NCBI GenBank assembly: GCA_013694495.1
Contig: JACDCH010000560.1
Location: forward strand, 1 to 5,077
From: Acidimicrobiia bacterium
Lineage (GTDB): Bacteria; Actinomycetota; Acidimicrobiia; Acidimicrobiales; JACDCH01
Length of the DNA: 5,077 nucleotides
Direction: 5' to 3'
Shown piece by piece: positions 1 through 5,077 of this stretch (positions are counted from its first letter, which is position 1; each line of letters begins with the position of its first letter). The notes under the pieces are model-generated. The model was not told the DNA's origin. It worked only from the letters and a program-made list of their open reading frames with translations, and made no database searches. Made by a program: the position numbers and the translations under genes.

Positions 1-510
1 CCACTCGTGCCAGGCCACGGCCACGCCGTCGGCCGACCACGTGGGGTCGAAGGCGAAGTCGGCCCGGGTGGTGAGCCGGACCGGCCAGGGTCCGTTCGGC
101 TCGAGCGAGGCGACGGCGATGTGGCGCTCGTCGACGACGTAGGCGACCCGGTCGCCCTCGGGCGAGACGGACGGCGCCGCGACGGCGCCGTCGACGTGGG
201 CGCCGACGACGCGCGTCGGCGGCCCGCCCCCGATCGGCTGCCGCCACAGGCCGTCGTCACGGGCGGCGTAGACGAGGCCGCTGCCGTCGGGCAGCCAGTC
301 GAACACGCCACCGCCGTCGGCCCGGGCGGACAGCGGCGCCGGCTCCGTCGAGAGCACCACCTCGGGCCCGCCGGTGGCCGGGACGAGCACGAGATCCGAG
401 CGACCCCGGCTCGTGGCGACGAACGCGACCGTGGCGCCATCGGGAGCGAGGCGGGGCTCGCCGACCACGCGCCCGGCGGCGACCATGGCGGCGGAGACCC
501 GGGGCGACAC
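1..510 (-). CDS. S9-family peptidase (prolyl oligopeptidase-like), N-terminal beta-propeller, partial
   Basis: This is the 5' part of a gene that runs off the left edge; 170 codons are present with no stop. The translation has four propeller-blade signatures of the WD40-like/TolB/S9 type: PRLAPDGATVAFVA (19-32), FDWLPDGSGLVYAA (70-83), PSVSPEGDRVAYVV (113-126) and PTWSADGVAVAW (156-167). The opening, a short polar stretch followed by MVAAGRVVGEPRLAPDG, is typical of actinobacterial S9 peptidases (acylaminoacyl- or dipeptidyl-peptidase-like). In that family the propeller gates a C-terminal alpha/beta-hydrolase domain with a Ser-Asp-His triad, which would lie outside the window. No signal peptide or membrane segment is visible, so it is probably cytosolic. 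I chose GTG at 510 because a -10-like TAGCGT ends 8 nt upstream and the extra eight residues fit the family; ATG at 486 is the alternative. Neither start has a Shine-Dalgarno. A propeller protein without a hydrolase domain cannot be excluded. Confidence 0.8.
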   Translation of the reverse strand, partial: MSPRVSAAMVAAGRVVGEPRLAPDGATVAFVATSRGRSDLVLVPATGGPEVVLSTEPAPLSARADGGGVFDWLPDGSGLVYAARDDGLWRQPIGGGPPTRVVGAHVDGAVAAPSVSPEGDRVAYVVDERHIAVASLEPNGPWPVRLTTRADFAFDPTWSADGVAVAWHEW

Positions 511-518
511 GGGCGGGC

Positions 519-531
519 ACGCTACTGCCGC
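519..531 (-). promoter_or_regulatory. Candidate leaderless promoter for the S9 peptidase gene
   Basis: Read on the minus strand, this is GCGGCAG followed directly by TAGCGT (524 down to 519), which fits the actinobacterial -10 pattern TANNNT. Eight bases separate it from the GTG at 510, so transcription would begin at or one to two bases before the start codon. That agrees with the missing Shine-Dalgarno. No TTGACA-like -35 is visible. The strongest support is the mirrored copy of the same sequence in front of glpX. Confidence 0.5.
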
Positions 532-550
532 ACCGAAAGGGCGCTTCCGG

Positions 551-564
551 GCGGCAGCTAGCTT
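551..564 (+). promoter_or_regulatory. Candidate leaderless promoter for glpX
   Basis: GCGGCAG (551-557) is followed by C and then TAGCTT (559-564), a TANNNT-type -10. Six bases (565-570) separate the hexamer from the ATG at 571, which is the spacing expected when the A of the start codon is itself the transcription start. There is no Shine-Dalgarno upstream of 571, which also fits leaderless translation. An 8-bp palindrome, AGCTAGCT (556-563), overlaps the hexamer. No good -35 is visible around 536-541. Confidence 0.55.
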
Positions 565-570
565 CACCGC

Positions 571-1554
571 ATGGCCAAGCCTGATCGCAACCTCGCCCTC
601 GAGCTCGTCCGGGTCACGGAGGCCGCGGCCATGGCCGCCTCCCGTTGGATGGGGCGGGGCGACAAGCTCGGCGCCGACGGTGCCGCCGTCGACGCGATGC
701 GCACCGTCCTCGACACGGTCCCGATGGACGGGCTCGTCGTCATCGGCGAGGGCGAGAAGGACGAGGCGCCGATGCTCTTCAACGGCGAGCACATCGGCGA
801 CGGCACGCCGCCCGAGACCGACATCGCCGTCGACCCCGTCGAGGGCACCACGCTCACCGCCCTCGGCCGGGGCGGCGCCATCTCGGTGATCGCGCTCTCC
901 GAGCGGGGCACGATGTTCGACCCGGGCCCGTGCGTGTACATGGAGAAGATCGCAGTCGGGCCCGATGCCGTGGGCGCCATCGACATCACGCGGTCGGTGA
1001 CCGACAACCTCAAGGCCGTCGCCGCCGCCAAGGGCGAGTCCGTGCGCGACCTCACGGCCGTCATCCTCGACCGCGACCGCCACGAGGAGCTCATCGCCGA
1101 GGTGCGCGCCGCCGGCGCCCGGATCCGCCTCATCCAGGACGGCGACGTCATCGGCGCGGTGTCGACGGCCTGGCCGGCCTCGGGCGCCGACATCCTCTTG
1201 GGGATCGGTGGCACGCCCGAGGGCGTCCTGGCCGCGGCGGCGCTGAAGTGCATGGGCGGCGAGATCCAGGGGCGCCTCTGGCCCCGCAACGACGAGGAGC
1301 GGGCGGCGGCCGTCGCCGCCGGCTACGACCTCGACGAGGTGCTCACCACCGACCGCCTCGTCCAGGGCGACAACAGCTTCTTCTCCCTCACCGGCATCAC
1401 CGACGGCGAGGTCGTACAGGGCGTGCACTACGACAGCCGGGGCTGCACCACCCAGTCGCTGGTGATGCGATCGCGCTCGGGCACCGTCCGCCAGGTCAAC
1501 GCCCGCCACTCGCTGGCGAAGCTGCGCGACTACAGCGACGTCGACTTCCAGTAG
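571..1554 (+). CDS. glpX: Class II fructose-1,6-bisphosphatase (GlpX)
   Basis: This 327-residue enzyme hydrolyses fructose 1,6-bisphosphate to fructose 6-phosphate and phosphate, the committed step of gluconeogenesis, in the cytosol with divalent metal. The length matches the family (E. coli GlpX, 336). The class II signatures are present: D36 in the N-terminal helix region, GEGEKDEAPM (59-68), DIAVDPVEGTT (84-94, with D88, E91 and T93 matching the known metal/phosphate residues), ILDRDRHEE (165-173), the QDGD segment (189-192), GIGGTPEGV (211-219, E217) and GDNSFFSLTGITDG near the C-terminus. The C-terminal part, TTQSLVMRSRSGTVR and then KLRDYSDVDF, is of actinobacterial type. ATG at 571 is supported by family alignment from memory and by the -10 six bases upstream. 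The gene is intact with no frameshift. The substrate-binding loop reads LDRDRH where LDRPRH or LDKPRH is common, a minor variation. Sedoheptulose-bisphosphatase activity, known for some GlpX enzymes, cannot be judged here. Confidence 0.97.
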   Translation: MAKPDRNLALELVRVTEAAAMAASRWMGRGDKLGADGAAVDAMRTVLDTVPMDGLVVIGEGEKDEAPMLFNGEHIGDGTPPETDIAVDPVEGTTLTALGRGGAISVIALSERGTMFDPGPCVYMEKIAVGPDAVGAIDITRSVTDNLKAVAAAKGESVRDLTAVILDRDRHEELIAEVRAAGARIRLIQDGDVIGAVSTAWPASGADILLGIGGTPEGVLAAAALKCMGGEIQGRLWPRNDEERAAAVAAGYDLDEVLTTDRLVQGDNSFFSLTGITDGEVVQGVHYDSRGCTTQSLVMRSRSGTVRQVNARHSLAKLRDYSDVDFQ

Positions 1555-1572
1555 CGACCCGCCCACTCGGAG

Positions 1573-1578
1573 TACCTT
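1573..1578 (+). promoter_or_regulatory. Possible -10 element for the nuclease gene
   Basis: TACCTT matches the TANNNT pattern and lies in the short gap after the glpX stop. It would place a transcription start near 1584-1586, giving a leader of about 28-30 bases. No convincing -35 lies 16-18 bp upstream, so the nuclease could equally be transcribed by read-through from glpX, 59 bp upstream. Confidence 0.3.
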
Positions 1579-1583
1579 TTCGG

Positions 1584-1599
1584 GAGCGCGGGCGCGCTC
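1584..1599 (+). other. Small GC hairpin in the nuclease leader
   Basis: GAGCGCG (1584-1590) and CGCGCTC (1593-1599) are perfectly complementary, giving a realistic 6-bp stem with a 4-base loop. It lies just after the possible transcription start and two bases before the Shine-Dalgarno. It is not followed by a T-tract on either strand, so it does not look like an intrinsic terminator for glpX. A 5' stabilising stem or a weak attenuating structure is possible; chance is also possible at this GC content. Confidence 0.4.
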
Positions 1600-1600
1600 G

Positions 1601-1608
1601 AAGGGGAG
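1601..1608 (+). promoter_or_regulatory. Ribosome binding site of the nuclease gene
   Basis: AAGGGGAG, followed by the five-base spacer AACAC and then ATG at 1614, is a strong Shine-Dalgarno at good spacing. It decides the start of the nuclease: the same frame is open far upstream through glpX, but only the ATG at 1614 has this signal and a signal peptide directly after it. Confidence 0.85.
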
Positions 1609-1613
1609 AACAC

Positions 1614-4490
1614 ATGGACCTCGGCCTCACGCGCCGGCTGGCCCTCGCCACCGTCCTGGCGGTGGCGACGACGCTGCTCGTCCTCGGCGCCGCGCCCTCG
1701 CCGGCCGGGGCCAGCAGCCCCGACATCGTGATCAGCCAGGTGTACGGCGCCGGCGGCAACGCCGGGGCCGTGCGCACGCACGACTTCGTCGAGCTCTACA
1801 ACCGCGGCGCCATTCCGATCGACCTCACCGGCTGGAGCGTCCAGTACTCGAGCGCGACCGGAACCGGGAACTTCGGGACCAACAGCCCCACATCGCTGTC
1901 CGGCACCCTCCCCGCCGGCGCGCACTACCTCGTCCGGATGGCCGGCGGCACCAACGGCGCCCCCCTCCCGGCCCCGGATGCCACCGGCACCATCGCCATG
2001 GCGGCCGGCGCCGGCAAGGTGGTCGTCGTCCGCCCGGGAGCTCCTCTCGGCCTCGCCTGCAACGGGGGGTCCGACCCCTGCGACGCCGCCGAGACCGCCC
2101 GCATCGCCGACCTCGTCGGCTACGGCGGGGCCAACTACTTCGAGACCGCGCCGGCGCCCTCCCCCTCGGCCACGACGGCCATCCTGCGCGGCGCCGACGG
2201 CGCCACCGACACCGACAACAACAGCAGCGACTTCGTCACCGGCGTGCCCAACCCCCGCAACTGCGGCGAGGCCTGCGTGGACGCGCCTCCCCCGCCGCCG
2301 CTGTGCGAACCGCCGCCGAGTTACGAGATCGCCCAGGTCCAGGGCACCGGCTTCGCGTCGCCCCTCGTCGGGTCCTGCGTCCGCGTCTCCGGCGTCGTCA
2401 CCGGCGACTTCAACGACGCGTCCGAGCTCGGTGGCTTCTACATGCAGGACGACACGCCGGACACGGACCCGCTCACCTCGGACGGCATCTTCGTGGCCTC
2501 CACGACGCCGGTCATCGTCGGCGACCGGGTCACCGTCGACGGCACCGCCATGGAGACGTTCGGCGAGACCCAGCTGACGAGCGCCACCGTCGCCGTCATC
2601 GGCACCGGCTCGATCGCGCCGGCCGTCTACGACCTGCCCCGTCCGGCCGGCACCACGTTCGAGCCCGTCGAGGGTGTCCTGCTGACGTTCCCCGAGACGC
2701 TGACGGCCACGGAGCACTTCCAGCTGGGCCGCTTCGGCGAGGTCGCCGTGTCGTCCGACGGGCGGCTCTACCAGCCGACCGACCGGGTCGCGCCCGGCCC
2801 CGAGGCCCAGGCGATGGCCGCCCAGAACCGGCTGCGCCGGCTCCTGCTCGACGACGGGTCGGCCGTGCAGAACCCGACGACCCTGCCCTACCTCGAGCCC
2901 GAGGCGGTGCGCATCGGCGACACGGCCAGCGGGGTCACGGGCGTCCTGGGCTTCGGCTTCAGCTCGTACCGGCTCCAGCCCACGGCCCCGATCGCCTTCG
3001 CCCGCACCAACCCGCGCCCGGCGGCCCCCGACGAGGTGGGCGGCGACATCCAGGTGGCCAGCTTCAACGCGCTCAACTACTTCACGACGCTCACCACCGA
3101 GAACCGCAACGCCCGGGGCGCGAACTCGGAGGCGGAGTTCGCCCGTCAGCAGATCAAGGAGGTCGAGGCGATCCTCGGGATCGACGCCGACATCCTCGGC
3201 CTCATGGAGATCGAGAACAACGGCGACGAGGCCATCGCCAGCCTCGTCGGGGCGCTCAACGAGGAGGCGGGCGCAGGCACCTACGCCTACATCGTCGAAC
3301 CGTCGCTCAACCCGCCCAACGTGCTGGGCGGCACGTTCGGCACCGACGCCATCAAGGTGGCGATCATCTACCGCCCCGCCGCGGTGACGCCCGTCGGGGC
3401 GGCGCAGACGTCGGCCGACCCGATCTTCGACCGCCCGCCGCTCGTGCAGACGTTCGAGCGGGTCGGCGGCAGCGAGCCGGTCACGGTCGTCGTCAACCAC
3501 TTCAAGTCGAAGAACTGCGGCACCGGCGCGCCGGGCGACGCCGACCAGGGCGACGGCCAGGGCTGCTTCAACGCCCGGCGGGTGCTGCAGGCCGAGGCCC
3601 TCGTCGCCCTGCTCGACACGCTGGCCGTGCCGAACCCCCTCGTGATCGGCGACCTCAACGCGTACACCGAGGAGGACCCGATCCACGTCATCGAGGACGC
3701 CGGCTACGTCGGGCTCTCCGAGCAGTTCATGGCCGACGACGACCGTTACAGCTACGTGTTCGACGGCTTCTCGGGCGAGCTCGACCACGCCCTCGCCGGG
3801 CCCGACCTCGTCGACAACGTCACCGGCGCCACCATCTGGCACATCAACGCCGATGAGCCCCTGATCCTCGACTACAACCTCGACTTCGGCCGCGATCCGA
3901 ACCTGTTCGAGGCGAACCCCTACCGCACGTCCGACCACGACCCGCTCATCGTCGGGCTCGACCTGCGGGCCGACTCCGTGCCGGCCGCGCCGGTGGTGTC
4001 GGTGGTGGCCGGCTGGAACGCAGCCACTGTCACCTGGGAGGCGCCCGACGACGGCGGGCAGGCGATCACCGGCTACGAGCTGCGGGTGCTGCAGGGCACG
4101 ACGGAGGTCGCGTCGGCCAGCGTCGGGCCCGACGTCCGCTCGCACACGTTCGGCGACCTCGACAACGGTGTCACCTACCGCTTCGAGGTCGTGGCCACGA
4201 ACGGCCTCGGCGCCGGGCCCGCCGGCGCCGCCACCGCCCGCCCGTTCGAGCCGCCGCTCCGCCAGCACGTCGACCTCGATGCCGAGGCCGCGTGCCCCGG
4301 CTTCACGGTCACGAACAGCAACGCCTACCCCGTCGGCTTCGAGTGGACCGCAGCCAGCGGCCACGGTTCCGGCGTGGTGGCGGCGGGCGAGACCGTGGTG
4401 GTCGCCGACGCCGGGCCGCAGCGCTGGAACGTGCTGCTGCTCTTCGCCGGCCACCGCCTCCAGGACGCCGAGCTGGCCCGCTGCCGCTGA
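1614..4490 (+). CDS. Secreted multidomain nuclease, ExeM/NucH family (LTD-OB-DNase I-like-FN3)
   Basis: A 958-residue exported protein expected to cut extracellular DNA. Domains in order: signal peptide 1-33 (twin Arg at 7-8, hydrophobic core 9-27, likely cleavage after AGA at 33); lamin-tail domain about 37-216 (DFVELYN at 57-63, DLTGW at 70-74); proline hinge 225-235; YhcR-type OB-fold about 237-333; linking region to about 475; DNase I-like endonuclease/exonuclease/phosphatase domain 477-784; FN3 domain about 788-880; C-terminal 77-residue domain. The catalytic set is complete by comparison with DNase I: N485 in SFNALNYF, E532 in LMEIENN, H629 in VVNHFKSK, D680/N682 in GDLNAY, D724 in ELDHAL, and D774/H775 in SDHDP. 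Ten cysteines occur as close or domain-bracketing pairs, as in an exported protein. No LPXTG motif or C-terminal membrane segment is seen, so it is probably released. Known relatives (Shewanella ExeM, Vibrio Xds) degrade extracellular DNA in biofilm turnover or phosphate scavenging; that role here is inferred. I know no established symbol for the actinobacterial gene. Confidence 0.93.
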   Translation: MDLGLTRRLALATVLAVATTLLVLGAAPSPAGASSPDIVISQVYGAGGNAGAVRTHDFVELYNRGAIPIDLTGWSVQYSSATGTGNFGTNSPTSLSGTLPAGAHYLVRMAGGTNGAPLPAPDATGTIAMAAGAGKVVVVRPGAPLGLACNGGSDPCDAAETARIADLVGYGGANYFETAPAPSPSATTAILRGADGATDTDNNSSDFVTGVPNPRNCGEACVDAPPPPPLCEPPPSYEIAQVQGTGFASPLVGSCVRVSGVVTGDFNDASELGGFYMQDDTPDTDPLTSDGIFVASTTPVIVGDRVTVDGTAMETFGETQLTSATVAVIGTGSIAPAVYDLPRPAGTTFEPVEGVLLTFPETLTATEHFQLGRFGEVAVSSDGRLYQPTDRVAPGPEAQAMAAQNRLRRLLLDDGSAVQNPTTLPYLEPEAVRIGDTASGVTGVLGFGFSSYRLQPTAPIAFARTNPRPAAPDEVGGDIQVASFNALNYFTTLTTENRNARGANSEAEFARQQIKEVEAILGIDADILGLMEIENNGDEAIASLVGALNEEAGAGTYAYIVEPSLNPPNVLGGTFGTDAIKVAIIYRPAAVTPVGAAQTSADPIFDRPPLVQTFERVGGSEPVTVVVNHFKSKNCGTGAPGDADQGDGQGCFNARRVLQAEALVALLDTLAVPNPLVIGDLNAYTEEDPIHVIEDAGYVGLSEQFMADDDRYSYVFDGFSGELDHALAGPDLVDNVTGATIWHINADEPLILDYNLDFGRDPNLFEANPYRTSDHDPLIVGLDLRADSVPAAPVVSVVAGWNAATVTWEAPDDGGQAITGYELRVLQGTTEVASASVGPDVRSHTFGDLDNGVTYRFEVVATNGLGAGPAGAATARPFEPPLRQHVDLDAEAACPGFTVTNSNAYPVGFEWTAASGHGSGVVAAGETVVVADAGPQRWNVLLLFAGHRLQDAELARCR

Positions 4491-4579
4491 GGCGCTGCTG
4501 CCAGTGGTCCCGGTCGTAGTTCGTGGAGCACGGGATTCAATGAAGCGACTGTCAAATGGGCGGCTCGGACCCGCGGTCG
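4491..4579. other. Convergent intergenic gap with locally lower GC
   Basis: This 89-bp gap lies between the converging ends of the nuclease and the DUF5990 gene. The stretch at about 4535-4560 is clearly richer in A and T than anything nearby. On the minus strand it contains a perfect TTGACA (4555 down to 4550), but 17 bp further the sequence is CGTGCT, a poor -10. No strong terminator with a T-tract, no tRNA and no convincing small gene is visible. Confidence 0.5.
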
Positions 4580-4596
4580 CTACTGGCCGAGCGACC
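4575..4596 (-). terminator. Hairpin across the DUF5990 stop codon, weak terminator candidate
   Basis: GGTCGCT (4575-4581) pairs perfectly with AGCGACC (4590-4596), a 7-bp stem with an 8-base loop that includes most of the TAG stop of the minus-strand gene. It could act in either direction between converging genes. No T-tract follows on either strand, so if it terminates at all it is not a classical intrinsic terminator. Confidence 0.3.
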
Positions 4597-5029
4597 AGCG
4601 CAGCGCGGGCGGATCGACCCGGGCGCAGCGAGGACCGCCGCGCTCGTCGGTGAGGTCCACCTCCGCGACGAGCGGCGTGCCGGCCGCGTCGGCGGCTCGG
4701 ACGAGGGCCGGGTCAACCCGGCCGAGCATCAGCTTCGCCCGTCGGAACATCGCGAACGAGCCGTCGTCGCCCACCGTCCCCCACGTGAGGTAGACGAACC
4801 GCTCGCCCCGCTTGCCGTGCACGGCCTGTCCTCTGAAGTCGAGGCCGTCCTCGGTCTCCAGCACCCGAACGTCGACGTCCCACGCCGCGCCGCGAGCATC
4901 GCCCCGCACGAGCCCGACCGGCTCTCGGCCCTCCTGCACGGCGACGTGGACGTTCTCACGGACCTCGCCGGCCGACAGGCACGGGAACCCCGCGCCCGGC
5001 AGGTTGTGGCCCCGGATGGCGATACGCAT
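4580..5029 (-). CDS. DUF5990 family protein
   Basis: A 149-residue, probably cytosolic protein with no signal peptide or membrane segment. I recognise it as DUF5990 from its conserved layout: the start MRIAIRGHNLPG (1-12), NVHVAVQEGREPVGLVRGD (26-44), W50 followed by alternating residues, and the hallmark block DFRGQAVHGKRGERFVYLTW (64-83) running on to GTVGDDGSFAMFRRAKLML (84-102). The family is small, common in actinobacteria and has no established function to my knowledge. Alternating hydrophobic stretches suggest a mainly beta fold. The last 45 residues are less conserved and end in RWSLGQ. The start at 5029 has AGGA seven bases upstream and begins the family's usual N-terminus; an overlapping ATG at 5035 is in another frame. 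It converges on the nuclease gene and shares no evident function with it. Confidence 0.85.
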   Translation of the reverse strand: MRIAIRGHNLPGAGFPCLSAGEVRENVHVAVQEGREPVGLVRGDARGAAWDVDVRVLETEDGLDFRGQAVHGKRGERFVYLTWGTVGDDGSFAMFRRAKLMLGRVDPALVRAADAAGTPLVAEVDLTDERGGPRCARVDPPALRWSLGQ

Positions 5030-5036
5030 CCCACCA

Positions 5037-5040
5037 TCCT
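5037..5040 (-). promoter_or_regulatory. Ribosome binding site of the DUF5990 gene
   Basis: On the minus strand, AGGA (5040 down to 5037) is followed by seven bases and then ATG at 5029. It supports this start over the out-of-frame ATG that begins at 5035. Confidence 0.55.
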
Positions 5041-5054
5041 GCCCTGCCCGCCCG

Positions 5055-5066
5055 CTCGGGCCCGAG
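5055..5066. repeat. 12-bp perfect palindrome upstream of DUF5990
   Basis: CTCGGGCCCGAG is self-complementary over all 12 bases and ends 26 bp from the DUF5990 start codon (5029). The position would suit an operator or a small hairpin in the leader. The window ends too soon to see the rest of the upstream region, and no clear -10 is visible within it. Confidence 0.35.
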
Positions 5067-5077
5067 GTCAGCCGGCG

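Noticed and set aside
257..520. A minus-strand open frame starting at GTG 520.
   Set aside because: It is one frame off from the propeller-coding frame and gives only Arg-rich sequence. The real frame starts at 510 and runs off the window edge.
7..561. A plus-strand open frame of 184 codons in the first 560 bases.
   Set aside because: The minus strand here encodes four clear propeller-blade motifs; the plus-strand translation is low-complexity Gly/Arg/Asp text and overlaps the promoter region.
564..1289. A 241-codon antisense frame within glpX, rich in Ser, Ala, Pro and Met.
   Set aside because: It is the usual antisense shadow of a GC-rich gene; no motif was recognised, and glpX explains the conservation.
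645..1613. The nuclease reading frame stays open for 323 codons upstream through glpX, suggesting a 1281-residue protein.
   Set aside because: The upstream translation is Arg/Gly/His-rich low-complexity text typical of an alternate frame of a GC-rich gene. glpX is clearly real in its own frame, and the ATG at 1614 has a strong Shine-Dalgarno and starts a signal peptide.
2303..3856. A 517-codon alternate plus-strand frame inside the nuclease.
   Set aside because: Arg/His/Gly-rich translation with no domain, entirely inside a convincing coding frame.
1530..4454. A 974-codon antisense open frame on the minus strand over nearly all of the nuclease gene.
   Set aside because: It is an antisense shadow: composition is dominated by Gly, Val, Arg, Asp and His with no recognisable domain, and the sense strand has a full set of domains and catalytic motifs. 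Long antisense frames are expected at this GC content.
4505..4537. A possible terminator hairpin for the nuclease, TCCCG paired with CGGGA.
   Set aside because: The loop is about 18 bases, the stem is only 5 Watson-Crick pairs and no T-tract follows.
4541..4653. A possible 37-residue small protein starting at ATG 4541.
   Set aside because: There is no Shine-Dalgarno, the residues are Arg/Ala-biased, and it runs into the 3' end of the DUF5990 gene on the other strand.
5068..5077. A TGA at 5070-5068 on the minus strand that could end an upstream gene in an operon with DUF5990.
   Set aside because: Only seven bases of any such frame are in the window, so it cannot be told from chance.

Overview
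The window is very GC-rich, with codon third positions almost always G or C, short intergenic gaps and apparent leaderless promoters. This points to a high-GC actinobacterium. The GlpX-type fructose-bisphosphatase, the ExeM/NucH-like secreted nuclease and the DUF5990 protein would fit the Acidimicrobiia (Iamia/Ilumatobacter-like) or a related actinobacterial lineage. This placement is inferred from style and gene content, not from a marker gene.

Layout, left to right. (1) Positions 1-510, minus strand: the first 170 codons of an S9-family (prolyl-oligopeptidase-like) peptidase, all beta-propeller; the catalytic domain lies outside the window. (2) Positions 511-570: a compact divergent promoter region in which the two -10 elements sit in mirrored copies of one sequence (GCGGCAG, then TAGCNT). 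Both genes appear to be transcribed leaderless or nearly so. (3) Positions 571-1554, plus: glpX, class II fructose-1,6-bisphosphatase, intact. (4) Positions 1555-1613: a short leader with a -10-like hexamer, a small GC hairpin and a strong Shine-Dalgarno. (5) Positions 1614-4490, plus: a 958-residue secreted nuclease. Its order is signal peptide, lamin-tail domain, proline hinge, OB-fold, DNase I-like catalytic domain, fibronectin type III domain, and a small C-terminal domain flanked by two cysteines. (6) Positions 4491-4579: a convergent gap with locally lower GC. (7) Positions 4580-5029, minus: a 149-residue DUF5990 protein with its own Shine-Dalgarno. (8) Positions 5030-5077: upstream DNA carrying a 12-bp palindrome.

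The genes do not form an obvious pathway. GlpX is central carbon metabolism (gluconeogenesis). The nuclease acts outside the cell, plausibly in scavenging DNA for phosphorus, nitrogen or nucleosides, or in remodelling extracellular DNA. The S9 peptidase is likely cytosolic, and DUF5990 has no known function. I see no CRISPR array, tRNA, rRNA, insertion sequence or phage gene. Most of the window is ordinary chromosome; the points most worth a second look are the mirrored divergent promoter and the domain build of the nuclease, especially its last 77 residues.
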